64,000 nt of DNA from DASWJQ01 sp036397095. Lineage in GTDB: Bacteria > Chloroflexota > Anaerolineae > Anaerolineales > E44-bin32. The notes beneath the pieces were generated by a model. That model saw nothing but the letters and a program-made list of their open reading frames with translations. It was not told the DNA's origin and made no database searches. The position numbers and the translations under genes were made by a program. The DNA lies in assembly GCA_036397095.1 (NCBI GenBank), contig DASWJQ010000099.1:27293-91292 (forward strand). Reading direction: 5' to 3'. Shown here in pieces: positions 8,875-16,774 of the stretch. The number at the start of each line of letters is the position of its first letter. Positions within the stretch are counted from its first letter, which is position 1.

Positions 8875-9120
8875 TTAGGCGACTTCGGGTATGGCCGGGA
8901 TCATCCCCTCAAGCACTCGCTCTAGGGCCATCGTGTGGCTGCAAACGCCACGCGTCAGGAAGAAATCACAATCACAACGCCACTCGTTGTCTTCGAAGTG
9001 AACGGTGTGCGGGTTGTTTTCACCATTGAAAGTGGCGCGAAACGCCTCGAATTGAATGCGACCCCGTTCTTCGGCGTATCGCTTGGCCTTCTCGATCTTG
9101 CCAATCATCCCGTAGTCCAT
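8875..9120 (-). CDS. SWIM zinc-finger domain small protein
   Basis: 81 residues. The C-terminal half carries the SWIM signature C-x-C-x(n)-C-x-H, with Cys49, Cys51, Cys60 and His62 (CDCDFFLTRGVCSH). SWIM domains bind zinc and mediate DNA or protein contacts. The ATG at 9120 is preferred over a GTG at 9126 because AAAGGAG lies five bases before it and would touch the GTG. Directly upstream is a terminator hairpin inside a leader driven by a strong promoter, so expression may be attenuated. No partner gene is obvious. Confidence 0.75.
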   Translation of the reverse strand: MDYGMIGKIEKAKRYAEERGRIQFEAFRATFNGENNPHTVHFEDNEWRCDCDFFLTRGVCSHTMALERVLEGMIPAIPEVA

Positions 9121-9140
9121 CGACACTCCTTTGGCTGTGA

Positions 9141-9180
9141 AAACAAAAAGGCACGCGGGCGTAGTGCTAGCCCCGTGCCT
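9141..9180 (-). terminator. Intrinsic terminator in the leader of the SWIM gene
   Basis: Read on the minus strand: stem AGGCACG/CGTGCCT (9174-9180 with 9149-9155), extended by GGGC/GCCC, followed by TTTTTG. It stands only about 15 bases before the ribosome-binding site of the SWIM gene and about 70 bases after a strong promoter, the layout of an attenuator or of a small RNA end. Confidence 0.75.
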
Positions 9181-9247
9181 GTGTGCGGCCTGACTTCATT
9201 TGTCCTTGACGGACCCTCACGGCGGATTCAATGCCTCCTGAGTAAGT
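9145..9247 (-). ncRNA. Candidate ~100-nt small RNA or attenuated leader
   Basis: A near-consensus promoter (9254-9282) and an intrinsic terminator (9141-9180) delimit a transcript of about 100 nt with no convincing protein. Weak hairpins are visible: a 5' CTGAGT/ACTCAG dyad (9238-9255) and a GTCC/GGAC stem near 9205-9220. I do not recognise a known riboswitch class. Read-through would express the SWIM protein, so it could be a cis-regulatory leader instead of a free RNA. Confidence 0.45.
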
Positions 9248-9253
9248 GCACTC

Positions 9254-9282
9254 AGTATAGGCCGATGAATGCGGCTCGTCAA
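9254..9282 (-). promoter_or_regulatory. Sigma-70-type promoter, TTGACG-N17-TATACT
   Basis: On the minus strand the -35 is TTGACG (9277-9282), the spacer is 17 bases and the -10 is TATACT (9254-9259). An inverted repeat CTGAGT-N6-ACTCAG (9238-9255) overlaps the end of the -10 and the expected start site, and could be an operator or a 5' hairpin. Confidence 0.7.
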
Positions 9283-9313
9283 CGACGATCAGCCTACGGG
9301 CCCTGTACGCGGG

Positions 9314-11352
9314 TCAGGTCTCTAGAACTGGCGAATCGAAAAATCGGGATACGGATGCCGGATCCGAACCCTTGACCAGCAGGGTGACCCGGTCATGGCC
9401 AAGCAGGCGCGTGTCGCCATGCGGCAATTGCACCTCGCCGGCCCGCTCGATGCTGACAACCACACAATCGCGCGGCAGACCGAGCCGAGCCAGTTGCTGG
9501 CCGGCCGCTGGCGAATCGTCGTCTACCAGCACCACGACCAGCTCAGCGTCCGGCTTGGGATCGATCGCTGCCATCAACTTGCCTGGCCGGCGGCGGACGG
9601 TGCCGATTTCGTAGGCGCGAATGACGTCATTGCGGCGCACGATCCCAACCAAATGTGTGGGGTCCCCCGGGCGCCACGACGGGCAGACGGGACAAATCGC
9701 GCGGCGCCATGCGCTCCATGGCCAGCCGGACAGTCTCGCCGGGAAGGGCGGTGACCAGATGCCGGGTAGCGATGTCGCCCACGGTTAGATCCGGCGCCAG
9801 CTGCTCATCCGGCCCGGCGCGGCGCAGATCGCTCAAGGACACAATCCCGACCAGTTTGCCGCTTGCTTGCACGACGGGGTAGGCGTGGCTGTTGGTCGCG
9901 AGAAAGCGCGCCGCCAACTCGCTGGCGGGCATGTCCGGCGGCACGGTCAATGCCGGCGGCCGCATGACCTCGTCCACCCGGACCGAATCCATCACATCGA
10001 CGTCGCGGCCGCGCACCACGCGGATCCCGCGCCGGACAAGCTTGAGCGTGTAGATCGACTCCGGATGAAGGTGCTGGGCAACGACGGTCGCCGTAATCAC
10101 CGCTGCCATCAAGAGCAGAATAATTCGGTAATCATCGGTCATTTCGAACACAATCAGGATGGCGGTCAAAGGCGCGCGCGCGGCCGCGCTAGAAGACGGC
10201 GGCCATGCCGACGGCGGCATACGGACCGGGGCCGGCGGCGATCGTCGGGAACAAACTGCTGGCCAACCAACCGAAAGCCCCGCCCAACATGGCGCCGGCG
10301 AACAGGCTAGGGGCGAAGACGCCGCCGGAATTGCCGGATCCAAGGGTAAAGGACGTGGCCAGCTATTTGAGAAACGCCAGGGCCAACAAGGTGCCAAAGA
10401 CCAGCTCGCCGTTCAATCCGGCCTCGATCGTGGCAAAGCCGGCACCGAAGATGCTCGGCAGCTGCCGGCCTGCGCTGCCTGAAATTTCTCCCCCAGGCAG
10501 GCCATAGCCGATGGCCGGGACGAACGAGACCAGGGCCAGCGCCAGACCGCCCAGCAACAGGCCGCCGACGGCTGGTTTGAGGCTCAGTGGAAACCGGGTC
10601 CGGTCAAAAGCGTCCTCAAAGGCATACAACAGCCGAATAAAGGCCAATCCCAATCCGGCGGCCAGCAGGCCCAGCAGCAGGTAGAGCAGGATCTCCCACG
10701 GGCTCGTCAAACTGTACTCCGGAATGGCAAAAGCGGGACCGTCGCCGAGCACCGAGCGCGCCACTACACTGGCAATAACGGAGGCGATCACCACGCCGCC
10801 CAGATCACCAATCCGCAGTTCGCCCAGAACCACTTCGACAGCGAAAATCACGCCGGCAATTGGCGCGTTGAAGGTGGCGGCGATGCCGGCCGCCGCGCCG
10901 GCGGCAACCAGCATCCGAACCCGCTCCTCGGAGAAACGCAGCAACTGGCCGACCGTTGAACCCAAAGCGGCGCCAACCTGGACGATGGGCCCTTCGCGGC
11001 CAGCAGAGCCGCCGCTGCCGATGCAGGCTGCCGAAGCCAGCAGCTTTGCCAGGGCGACACGGGGACGAATCCGGCCGCCTCGAAGGGCCATCGCTTCCAT
11101 CACTTCGGGCACCCCGTGTCCCTGCGCCTCGCGCGCGAAGAAGGCTATGATCGGACCGGCCTGCAACCCGCCGATCACCGGCGCCAGGAGCAGCCAGCTC
11201 AGGCCCGGCAGGGGCACCAGAGCCGGAGCGCTGATGAACAGCGTCCGTTCAACCAGGGCGATCAGGCCGATGAAAGCCAGGCCACCTACGGCTGTGCCGA
11301 TGCCGACCAAGCCGGCCACGCCGAACATGACCGCCATCTCCGACGGCAGCAC
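9314..11352 (-). pseudogene. ClC-type chloride channel/antiporter with CBS and TrkA-C-like domains, broken
   Basis: Three consecutive frames together encode one ClC protein. The N-terminal part has GHGVPEVMEA, the GSGGSAGREGPIVQ selectivity region and FNAPIAGVIFAVE; the rest has a GSGNSGGVFAPS block in another frame, AARAPLTAILIVFEMTDDY, two CBS domains and a TrkA-C-like tail. Lesions seen are: an in-frame TAG at 10363-10365 (between FLK and LATS), a one-base insertion creating TAG at 10189-10191, and an extra G in a G5 run (9664-9668). A further TAG (11362-11364) interrupts an upstream extension to a GTG at 11415. All three frames remain clearly recognisable, so decay is recent or the lesions are assembly errors; neighbouring genes show no such errors. 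Confidence 0.8.
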
Positions 11353-11445
11353 CCGGTCAAGCTAGTTGGCCAGCAGTTTGGTTCGTTTGGGTGAGGGTAA
11401 GGTTTGCCGGTCCACGGCGGGGGATAATAGACCCCCGGGGGAAAG

Positions 11446-12207
11446 TTAGGCGCCGCTGATCAGATCCGGCAATTGTCCGATGTTGGCGATCACCGGGCAG
11501 TCGGCCTCTTCAAAGAGACCCTTGGGATCAACCAGCACCGGATGCACCCCGGCCGCCCGGGCGCCGCCGACGTCGGCGTAGTAGTTGTCACCGATGTACA
11601 TGGCGGCCTCGGGCGCTACCCCGGCCAGATCCAGCGCGTGCTGCAATAAGCGTGGATCCGGCTTCCAGTAGCCCACCTCACCGGCCGCCAGCGCGAATTC
11701 GAACTCGTCCGCCAGCCCAAGGTCACCGACCAGATCATGCAGAGGACGGTCCCGGTTGGAGACCAGACCCAGCCTTAAACCTTGTTGGCGCAGCCGCTCG
11801 AGGCTGGGTATCACGTCCGGCGGCACCTTGTCCACCGGTTTGTAGCGCTGGCGCATCGCCTCATTCAATTGGCGGGCCAGCGACTCTGCATCGGCCGGTT
11901 CGGCGCCAAGGCGCTCGACGTGACGCCGGGTGAATTGCAGCCAAACGTAACCGCGGTCGTCGCCAGCAGCTTCGATGTCCTGGCGCAGGTTGGCCGAATT
12001 GGCCCAGTATTCGTGCGTCCAGCGCTCGGCCCGGCGGAGCGTGGCGGCATCGGGCCGCAATCCGTATTCGCCTGCCAACGCGTAGAAAATCTCCAGACCC
12101 GGCGGATCGTTGTGCCGCAACGTTCCGTCCAGATCGAAGATGATTAACTCGAGATTCGCCCAGCCGTTGCCGGAGGCCGGGCCGTTGGAGGCGGCTGGCG
12201 AATTCAT
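11446..12207 (-). CDS. HAD-superfamily hydrolase (phosphatase-like)
   Basis: 253 residues. All four HAD motifs are visible: FDLDGTLRH with the nucleophile and acid aspartates (motif I), GLVSNRD (motif II), a lysine in YWKPDP (motif III) and IGDNYYADVGGARAAG (motif IV). A helical cap lies between motifs I and II, so it is a type I cap enzyme acting on a small phosphorylated metabolite. The start at 12207 is fixed by the ATGA overlap with moaA; the longer open frame upstream lies inside moaA. No molybdenum-related role is known for this pairing. Confidence 0.85.
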   Translation of the reverse strand: MNSPAASNGPASGNGWANLELIIFDLDGTLRHNDPPGLEIFYALAGEYGLRPDAATLRRAERWTHEYWANSANLRQDIEAAGDDRGYVWLQFTRRHVERLGAEPADAESLARQLNEAMRQRYKPVDKVPPDVIPSLERLRQQGLRLGLVSNRDRPLHDLVGDLGLADEFEFALAAGEVGYWKPDPRLLQHALDLAGVAPEAAMYIGDNYYADVGGARAAGVHPVLVDPKGLFEEADCPVIANIGQLPDLISGA

Positions 12208-13214
12208 CCGCCGATGAAGTGCATTTCGACCTTGGGCAGGTCGGCCGTCTGAGCAGTGCGCTCTTCCGAATAGCGATCGGACCGCTTTCGCCAGATCGTG
12301 CTGATGGCCGCGATCAGGGATGGGTCGTCCACCTCCTGGCGCAGCAGCGCCCGCAGATCGTGGCCCTGGCTGGCAAACAGGCAGGTGTACAGTTTGCCAT
12401 CGGCCGACAGGCGTACGCGTGAGCAGTCGCCGCAAAAGGGTTGGCTCACAGAGGCGATGATCCCGATTTCGCCGGCGCCGTCCAGGTAGCGGTAGCGGTT
12501 GGCCACCTCCCCACGGTAGTTCGGCTTAACCGGCTCGAGTGGGTAGACACGCTGAATCCTATCGACGATCTGGCGCGCCGGCACGACATCCTCCAGCTGC
12601 CAGCCGTTGGTGGTGCCGACATCCATGAATTCGATGTAGCGCAGAATCTGGCCCGAATGGCGAAAACGCTCCGCCATCGGCAGGATCTGGTCTTCATTGA
12701 TGCCACGTTTGACCACCATATTGACCTTGACCGGCTCAAGACCCGCCTTGACCGCCACGTCAATGGCACTGAGGATCGGTTCCACCTCAAAGCCTACGTC
12801 ATTCATATCACGGAAGGTGCCGTCGTCCATCGCGTCCAGGCTGACCGACACTCGGTCGAGGCCGGCGGCCTTCAGGTCTCGAGCGTGTTTTGCCAGCAGG
12901 GTCCCGTTGGTCGTCATGGTCAATTCGTCGATGTTCGGGATTAGCGCGAGCCGCTCAATCAGGCCCAGCAGGCCCGGACGAAGGAGCGGCTCGCCGCCTG
13001 TCAACCGCAGCTTGCGCACCCCGAGGCTGGCGAATAGCCGACTCAACCGCTCGATCTCATCGAACGAGAGCAGCTCTTGCTGACTCAGAAACTGGTAGCC
13101 GGGACCGAAGATTTCCTTGGGCATGCAGTAGGTGCAGCGGAAATTGCATCGGTCGGTTACCGAGATGCGCAGATCTTGGATTGGTCTTCCGAGGGTATCG
13201 TGTACCGGTTCCAT
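12204..13214 (-). CDS. moaA: GTP 3',8-cyclase MoaA (molybdenum cofactor step 1)
   Basis: 336 residues from the ATG at 13214. The radical-SAM cluster motif is C-x3-C-x2-C in DRCNFRCTYCMP. GGEPLLRPG is the SAM-contacting GGEP region. The C-terminal substrate 4Fe-4S cysteines are in CGDCSRVRLS and KLYTCLF, and the protein ends in Gly-Gly, as MoaA does. It makes cyclic dehydro-GTP for pyranopterin synthesis. A TTG at 13250 would add 12 residues. The gene heads an operon with a HAD hydrolase; no other mo genes are in the window. Confidence 0.95.
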   Translation of the reverse strand: MEPVHDTLGRPIQDLRISVTDRCNFRCTYCMPKEIFGPGYQFLSQQELLSFDEIERLSRLFASLGVRKLRLTGGEPLLRPGLLGLIERLALIPNIDELTMTTNGTLLAKHARDLKAAGLDRVSVSLDAMDDGTFRDMNDVGFEVEPILSAIDVAVKAGLEPVKVNMVVKRGINEDQILPMAERFRHSGQILRYIEFMDVGTTNGWQLEDVVPARQIVDRIQRVYPLEPVKPNYRGEVANRYRYLDGAGEIGIIASVSQPFCGDCSRVRLSADGKLYTCLFASQGHDLRALLRQEVDDPSLIAAISTIWRKRSDRYSEERTAQTADLPKVEMHFIGG

Positions 13215-13297
13215 GTCCGTACCGCCCGAACCGACGGAACCTACCAACAAAAGGCGGGCTTAGCCGCTCCGAACTTGATCCGTCGTGGGGTGTCTGC

Positions 13298-13306
13298 ATT
13301 CTAGCA
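13298..13306 (-). promoter_or_regulatory. Extended -10 element upstream of moaA
   Basis: TGCTAGAAT on the minus strand (TG-n plus TAGAAT), about 80 bases before the moaA ATG. No good -35. The same extended -10 form recurs at 8768, 15453 and 52968. Confidence 0.4.
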
Positions 13307-13356
13307 CAGCGGATTGGCCCTCGGCATGATTGACGGGGTCCGGGCCCGGCTCACTG

Positions 13357-13362
13357 TATAAT
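13357..13362 (+). promoter_or_regulatory. -10 element TATAAT upstream of the DUF1232-like gene
   Basis: A perfect TATAAT lies 25 bases before the ATG at 13388. A TTGACG further upstream is 21 bases away, too far for a normal -35, so the promoter is scored on the -10 only. Confidence 0.45.
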
Positions 13363-13387
13363 GCGGCAACTTGACGATGAGGTTGCC

Positions 13388-13726
13388 ATGAACGAAGATC
13401 CTTCCCGCTCCCTTGTGCCCCGCCCTGGTGGCGTCTTTGACTCGATCGGTCAGCGCCTGAAGCTGCTCGTGCGGCTACTCAAAGACCGTCGCGTCAACCC
13501 GCTGATCAAATTGCTGCCGATCGGCTCGTTGCTGTATTTGTTGATCCCCGACCTGGCTCCGGGACCGATCGACGATGCTGCCATCCTATGGATCGGCTCC
13601 TATTTATTCGTTGAGCTGTGCCCCGATGAGGTGGTGGCCGAACACCAACGCGAGCTGGCCTCGACGATCGATGGCGAGTGGCGCGAACTGGGCGAAGACA
13701 GCGAGGAAGAGCCGCTGGAAGGCTAG
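13388..13726 (+). CDS. YkvA/DUF1232-like small membrane-associated protein
   Basis: 112 residues. The start at 13388 has TGAGGTT five bases upstream. Residues 37-75 (NPLIKLLPIGSLLYLLIPDL, then DDAAILWIGSYLFVELCP) match the DUF1232 pattern of a hydrophobic helix, 'PDxxPG', a double Asp and a second helix. The tail is strongly acidic (EDSEEEPLEG). Function of the family is not known. It is probably a single-gene transcript, facing the minus-strand rodZ-like gene. Confidence 0.6.
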   Translation: MNEDPSRSLVPRPGGVFDSIGQRLKLLVRLLKDRRVNPLIKLLPIGSLLYLLIPDLAPGPIDDAAILWIGSYLFVELCPDEVVAEHQRELASTIDGEWRELGEDSEEEPLEG

Positions 13727-13748
13727 CTCGGAAGGGTAGGCCGCACGG

Positions 13749-14696
13749 CTAAGGGATTGGACTTGGGCTGGCGGTCGGCGCTGTCGTTTCGACGGCACTG
13801 GTCGGGCTGGCCGGCACGGTGGGGGACGGTGTGGACGTCATCGTAGGCGTGGCTGTCATCACACCGGACACGCCCCAAATCCGGGTCACAACCTGCCCTA
13901 GGTCGCCCAACCGCCCCTGGTCTTCTCCATTGAAGACAACCCGCAGGCCTGCGCCATTGCCCGTCAGAACACGGATCAGTTCGGTCGCCTGAAACTCCAG
14001 GATTTCGCCGGGCGCGGCCCGCCCTTGGTAGGCAATCTCGCCATCTACTTCTACCTCAACCCACGACCTGCGCTCGACCAACAACCGCAAGTTGGCGCCC
14101 TCGGTGGGCTGGCCCAGCCCCGTCAGCTCGGGCGGCAGCGTGCCCTCCGGCGTGGCCGATGGCTCGGTCACCGGCCCACCGGCCCCGGCCAGTGTTGGGG
14201 CAGGCAGTGGGGTCTCGCTTGCCGTCGCTGACGGGCTGCTGAGCACGAGCAGTCCGGCTGGTTGCTGCTCCTGGCTGCTGGCTTCAAGGCTGGCCATCAC
14301 GCGGGTGACGCCCCACACCACGACGAACAACACGGCCAGCGTGATGCCGCCGGCCACCAACAAGTCGGATGACAGCCAGCGCAACCGGCCGCCGCTGACT
14401 TGCACAGAAGGTTGAGACGGAGGGTTGAGATCAGCCGGCCGCCGGCTCCAACGCCCGATTCGAACGGTACGGCCGCCATCGTAGGCGGCCACAATCTCAT
14501 CGGCGTCCAGCCCCAGATAGTCGGCATAATTCTTGAGGAAGCCGCGCGCCTGCACAGCCGACGGCAACATCTCCAGTTCGCCGCGTTCGAGGGCTTCCAG
14601 GTAGCGTTGTCGGATCTTGGTGGCGCGCTCGGCTTCCTGGTGGGTGAGGCCCAGCTTCTCGCGCGTTTCGCGCAGAAGTCGGCCTAAATCTTCCAT
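13749..14696 (-). CDS. RodZ-like protein: HTH, one TM helix, DUF4115
   Basis: 315 residues. Residues 1-65 are a cro/C1-type helix-turn-helix of the HTH_25 kind (LLRETREKLGLTHQEAERAT, then QARGFLKNYADYLGLD). A single membrane helix lies near residues 112-134. An outer beta domain of the DUF4115 type covers about 200-275 (LLVERRSWVEVEVDGEIAY). Linker and C-terminus are Thr/Pro/Ser-rich. RodZ links MreB to the cell wall machinery in rods; without a visible mreB the exact role here is inferred. The gene follows rplI in the same direction. Confidence 0.8.
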   Translation of the reverse strand: MEDLGRLLRETREKLGLTHQEAERATKIRQRYLEALERGELEMLPSAVQARGFLKNYADYLGLDADEIVAAYDGGRTVRIGRWSRRPADLNPPSQPSVQVSGGRLRWLSSDLLVAGGITLAVLFVVVWGVTRVMASLEASSQEQQPAGLLVLSSPSATASETPLPAPTLAGAGGPVTEPSATPEGTLPPELTGLGQPTEGANLRLLVERRSWVEVEVDGEIAYQGRAAPGEILEFQATELIRVLTGNGAGLRVVFNGEDQGRLGDLGQVVTRIWGVSGVMTATPTMTSTPSPTVPASPTSAVETTAPTASPSPIP

Positions 14697-14730
14697 GGTC
14701 AGGTAGGGGATCGTCGCTGGACGGCGGGGC

Positions 14731-15369
14731 TTAGCCCTCGTCGGGCTCAGCCTCCAGCTCGGCTTCGCGCTCCTCGGCTTGCAGTTCTTCCGCCAGTGTG
14801 GGCCGCTCGGTGGCGGCCTCCTGCCCTTCGGCTTCGGCTTCTTCGGCCAATTCTTCCTTCAGCCCGGCGAAGGACTCGGTTTCCTCGGCCTCTTCTTCGA
14901 TCTCGTACGCCGATTCGGCTGGCTCGCCTTCCCGGTGCACCAGAATGGTGACCTCGGGGATCAGGTCAATCGTCAGACGAACGCCAGCTTGGTGAACGCC
15001 GAGTGCCCTGATCGGTTCACTCTCGATCGTGCGCTTGTCGATTGACGTACCGAGCTCGGCTTCAATGGCTTCGGCGATCATCGCCGTCGTCACCGAACCG
15101 TACAGCTTGCCGGTCTCACCTGCCTTCATCGGAAAGGCCACCGTCAGTTGGCCAATGGTCTCGGCCACCGAGCCAAGCTCTTCGTTGAGCCGCTTGCGTT
15201 CGGTCTCGGCCGTTTGACGAATGCGGTCGGCTTGGCCCATGGCCCCCTTGGTCGCCATCACCGCCAGTCCCTGCGGCAGTAGGTAGTTGCGGCCATAGCC
15301 GTCGGCTACCTTCTTGACTTCGCCGGCCCGGCCCAGCTTGTAAACGTCCTTGAGCAGCAACACTTTCAT
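14731..15369 (-). CDS. rplI: 50S ribosomal protein L9 with a long acidic C-terminal tail
   Basis: 212 residues; usual L9 is about 148-150. Residues 1-40 carry the L9 signature (MKVLLLKDVYKLGRAGEVKK, then GRNYLLPQGLA). The central helix and C-terminal rRNA-binding domain follow to about residue 150. The last ~60 residues are an extra glutamate-rich tail (many EE and EAE runs) not found in standard L9. L9 binds 23S rRNA near the L1 stalk and limits frameshifting. A promoter (15453-15482) lies about 85 bases upstream. Confidence 0.95.
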   Translation of the reverse strand: MKVLLLKDVYKLGRAGEVKKVADGYGRNYLLPQGLAVMATKGAMGQADRIRQTAETERKRLNEELGSVAETIGQLTVAFPMKAGETGKLYGSVTTAMIAEAIEAELGTSIDKRTIESEPIRALGVHQAGVRLTIDLIPEVTILVHREGEPAESAYEIEEEAEETESFAGLKEELAEEAEAEGQEAATERPTLAEELQAEEREAELEAEPDEG

Positions 15370-15452
15370 GGTTCATCAAGCCCTTTCATGCTGATTTGAG
15401 CACCGCCACCGGCGCTCAGGGGCGAAGGGTACAACGCCCCACGTAATCATTG

Positions 15453-15482
15453 ATTCTACCAGACCGGCCTGACCGTGGTCAA
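15453..15482 (-). promoter_or_regulatory. Promoter for rplI, TTGACC-N18-TAGAAT with extended -10
   Basis: Minus strand: -35 TTGACC (15477-15482), spacer 18 bases, -10 TAGAAT (15453-15458) preceded by TGG. The -35 overlaps the stop codon of the upstream acetyltransferase gene. Confidence 0.65.
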
Positions 15483-15961
15483 AGCTCGTTGCCGGCGGCT
15501 GCCTTCTCCATCACCAGACCATCTTCGCCGTCGTAGTAATAGTTCGGCCACACGTCAACTTCCAAGTAGCCAGAGCGACGGTAAAGGTGCAGCGCCGCCC
15601 GGTTCGACCGGCGCAAAGTGAGGCGAAAGATCGAAGTCCCCAACTTGGACTCGGCGACGCGCATCAGTTCGGAGGCGATACCTTGACGCCGATGGTCCGG
15701 GTTGACTGCGATTGAGGCAATCCAGCCGATTCCCTTTCCTCGCCGGTCACCGATCACGTAGCCGACGATCTCGCTGCCAACCAGAGCCTTCCAGCGAATG
15801 GCGCCCGGCGCCGTCAGGGCGGCCAGGTAATCGAGCCAAGGCCAAGCGTCGGCGTCAAAGCAGCGGCGCCCAAGGCTGTGGATGGCGAAGACGTCACGCC
15901 AACTGGCCTCGTGGATCTCAAGCTGACCGTCCGGGATCGCCGCTTTCAACGTTGCCTGCAT
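15479..15961 (-). CDS. GNAT N-acetyltransferase (RimI-like)
   Basis: 160 residues. The acetyl-CoA motif A is clear: IASIAVNPDHRRQGIASELM (V-x-P-x-x-R-R-x-G-I/A). Motif B follows as LTLRRSNRAALHLYRRSGY, typical of the RimI family that acetylates protein N-termini, including ribosomal protein S18. The substrate here is not proven, since many stand-alone GNATs share this pattern. It precedes rplI in the same direction, and rplI also has its own promoter. Confidence 0.82.
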   Translation of the reverse strand: MQATLKAAIPDGQLEIHEASWRDVFAIHSLGRRCFDADAWPWLDYLAALTAPGAIRWKALVGSEIVGYVIGDRRGKGIGWIASIAVNPDHRRQGIASELMRVAESKLGTSIFRLTLRRSNRAALHLYRRSGYLEVDVWPNYYYDGEDGLVMEKAAAGNEL

Positions 15962-16039
15962 CGCTTCACTCGTCGGCCCTCGGGTCGTCGGCCGCCAAAG
16001 GCACCGATGGTATCATAGCGGCGGCCTGCGGCCATACTG

Positions 16040-16774
16040 ATGACCAACCTGTTTCCGCTCTTCCTAGGACTTGGCCTGGCGGCCGCCATGCTGTGGGCGG
16101 TCACGACCAAGGGCCGCCAAGCAGCTGGATCGGCCTCACTGGCGAGCAATGTAGTTCTGTTGGAAGCAGTGGTCGCCAGCAGCACGGCAGGATTGTTGGT
16201 CGCCAGACTCTTCTACGTGATTCTGCATTGGCCACTGTATGCCGAAGCCCCCTGGCAGGGCCTATGGCTCTGGCGCGGCGGCCTGACGGGTTGGGCGGCG
16301 GTGATCGGCGCAGCACTTGGGTTGAGCGGCTATGCAAAGCTGCGCCGGTTGGACGCCTGGCAGCTGGCGGATCTGCTGATCGGGCCCGGCCTGCTCGTCA
16401 GCTTTGGCCTGTGGTTGGGCTGCCTGTCGGAGGGCTGCGCCTACGGGCGCCGGTTGGCGGCACCCTGGGGTTGGCCGGCCCCAGATCTTGCCGGGAACGT
16501 GCAGCCGCGTTGGCCGACCCAGGCGTTTGGGGCACTCAGTGCCGCTGTCATGCTGATTCCGCTCCATCGGCTGCTGACCACTTTCCGGCTGCGACCGGGC
16601 GCCGTAGCCGGCCTGGGAATGGCAGCGCTGGCCCTGACCAACTTTGGGATCAGCCTGGTGCGGGCCGACCCGGCGCCCTACTTGGGCTTGGTCCGCGTCC
16701 AGACACTCGCCTGGGGATTGCTCACCTTGACCGCATTGATCCTCACGTTCATTCGTTGGAGACCCACCCAGTGA
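16040..16774 (+). CDS. Lgt-like membrane protein (prolipoprotein diacylglyceryl transferase family)
   Basis: 244 residues with about seven membrane helices. LWLGCLSEGCAYGRRLAAPW and the following PTQAFGALSA fit the 'GC..GC-YG-P...PTQ' pattern of the cysteine-containing branch of the Lgt family. The histidine-glycine-glycine block of classical Lgt is replaced by WRGGLTGW, so transfer of diacylglycerol to lipoproteins is uncertain. The gene is joined by a GTGA overlap to the NAD synthase pair, an unexpected pairing. Confidence 0.6.
   Translation: MTNLFPLFLGLGLAAAMLWAVTTKGRQAAGSASLASNVVLLEAVVASSTAGLLVARLFYVILHWPLYAEAPWQGLWLWRGGLTGWAAVIGAALGLSGYAKLRRLDAWQLADLLIGPGLLVSFGLWLGCLSEGCAYGRRLAAPWGWPAPDLAGNVQPRWPTQAFGALSAAVMLIPLHRLLTTFRLRPGAVAGLGMAALALTNFGISLVRADPAPYLGLVRVQTLAWGLLTLTALILTFIRWRPTQ

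Noticed and set aside
9174..9253. Short leader peptide inside the candidate RNA
   Set aside because: Possible starts (GTG, ATG, TTG) are badly spaced from the only good ribosome-binding site, so a coded peptide cannot be supported.
10189..11364. Recoding of TAG (amber suppression) to explain the ClC stops
   Set aside because: Several intact genes here end normally with TAG, and the same gene also carries frameshifts, so decay or sequence error is simpler.
13331..13362. Full promoter TTGACG plus TATAAT before the DUF1232-like gene
   Set aside because: The spacer is 21 bases, too long for a normal sigma-70 promoter; only the -10 is kept.
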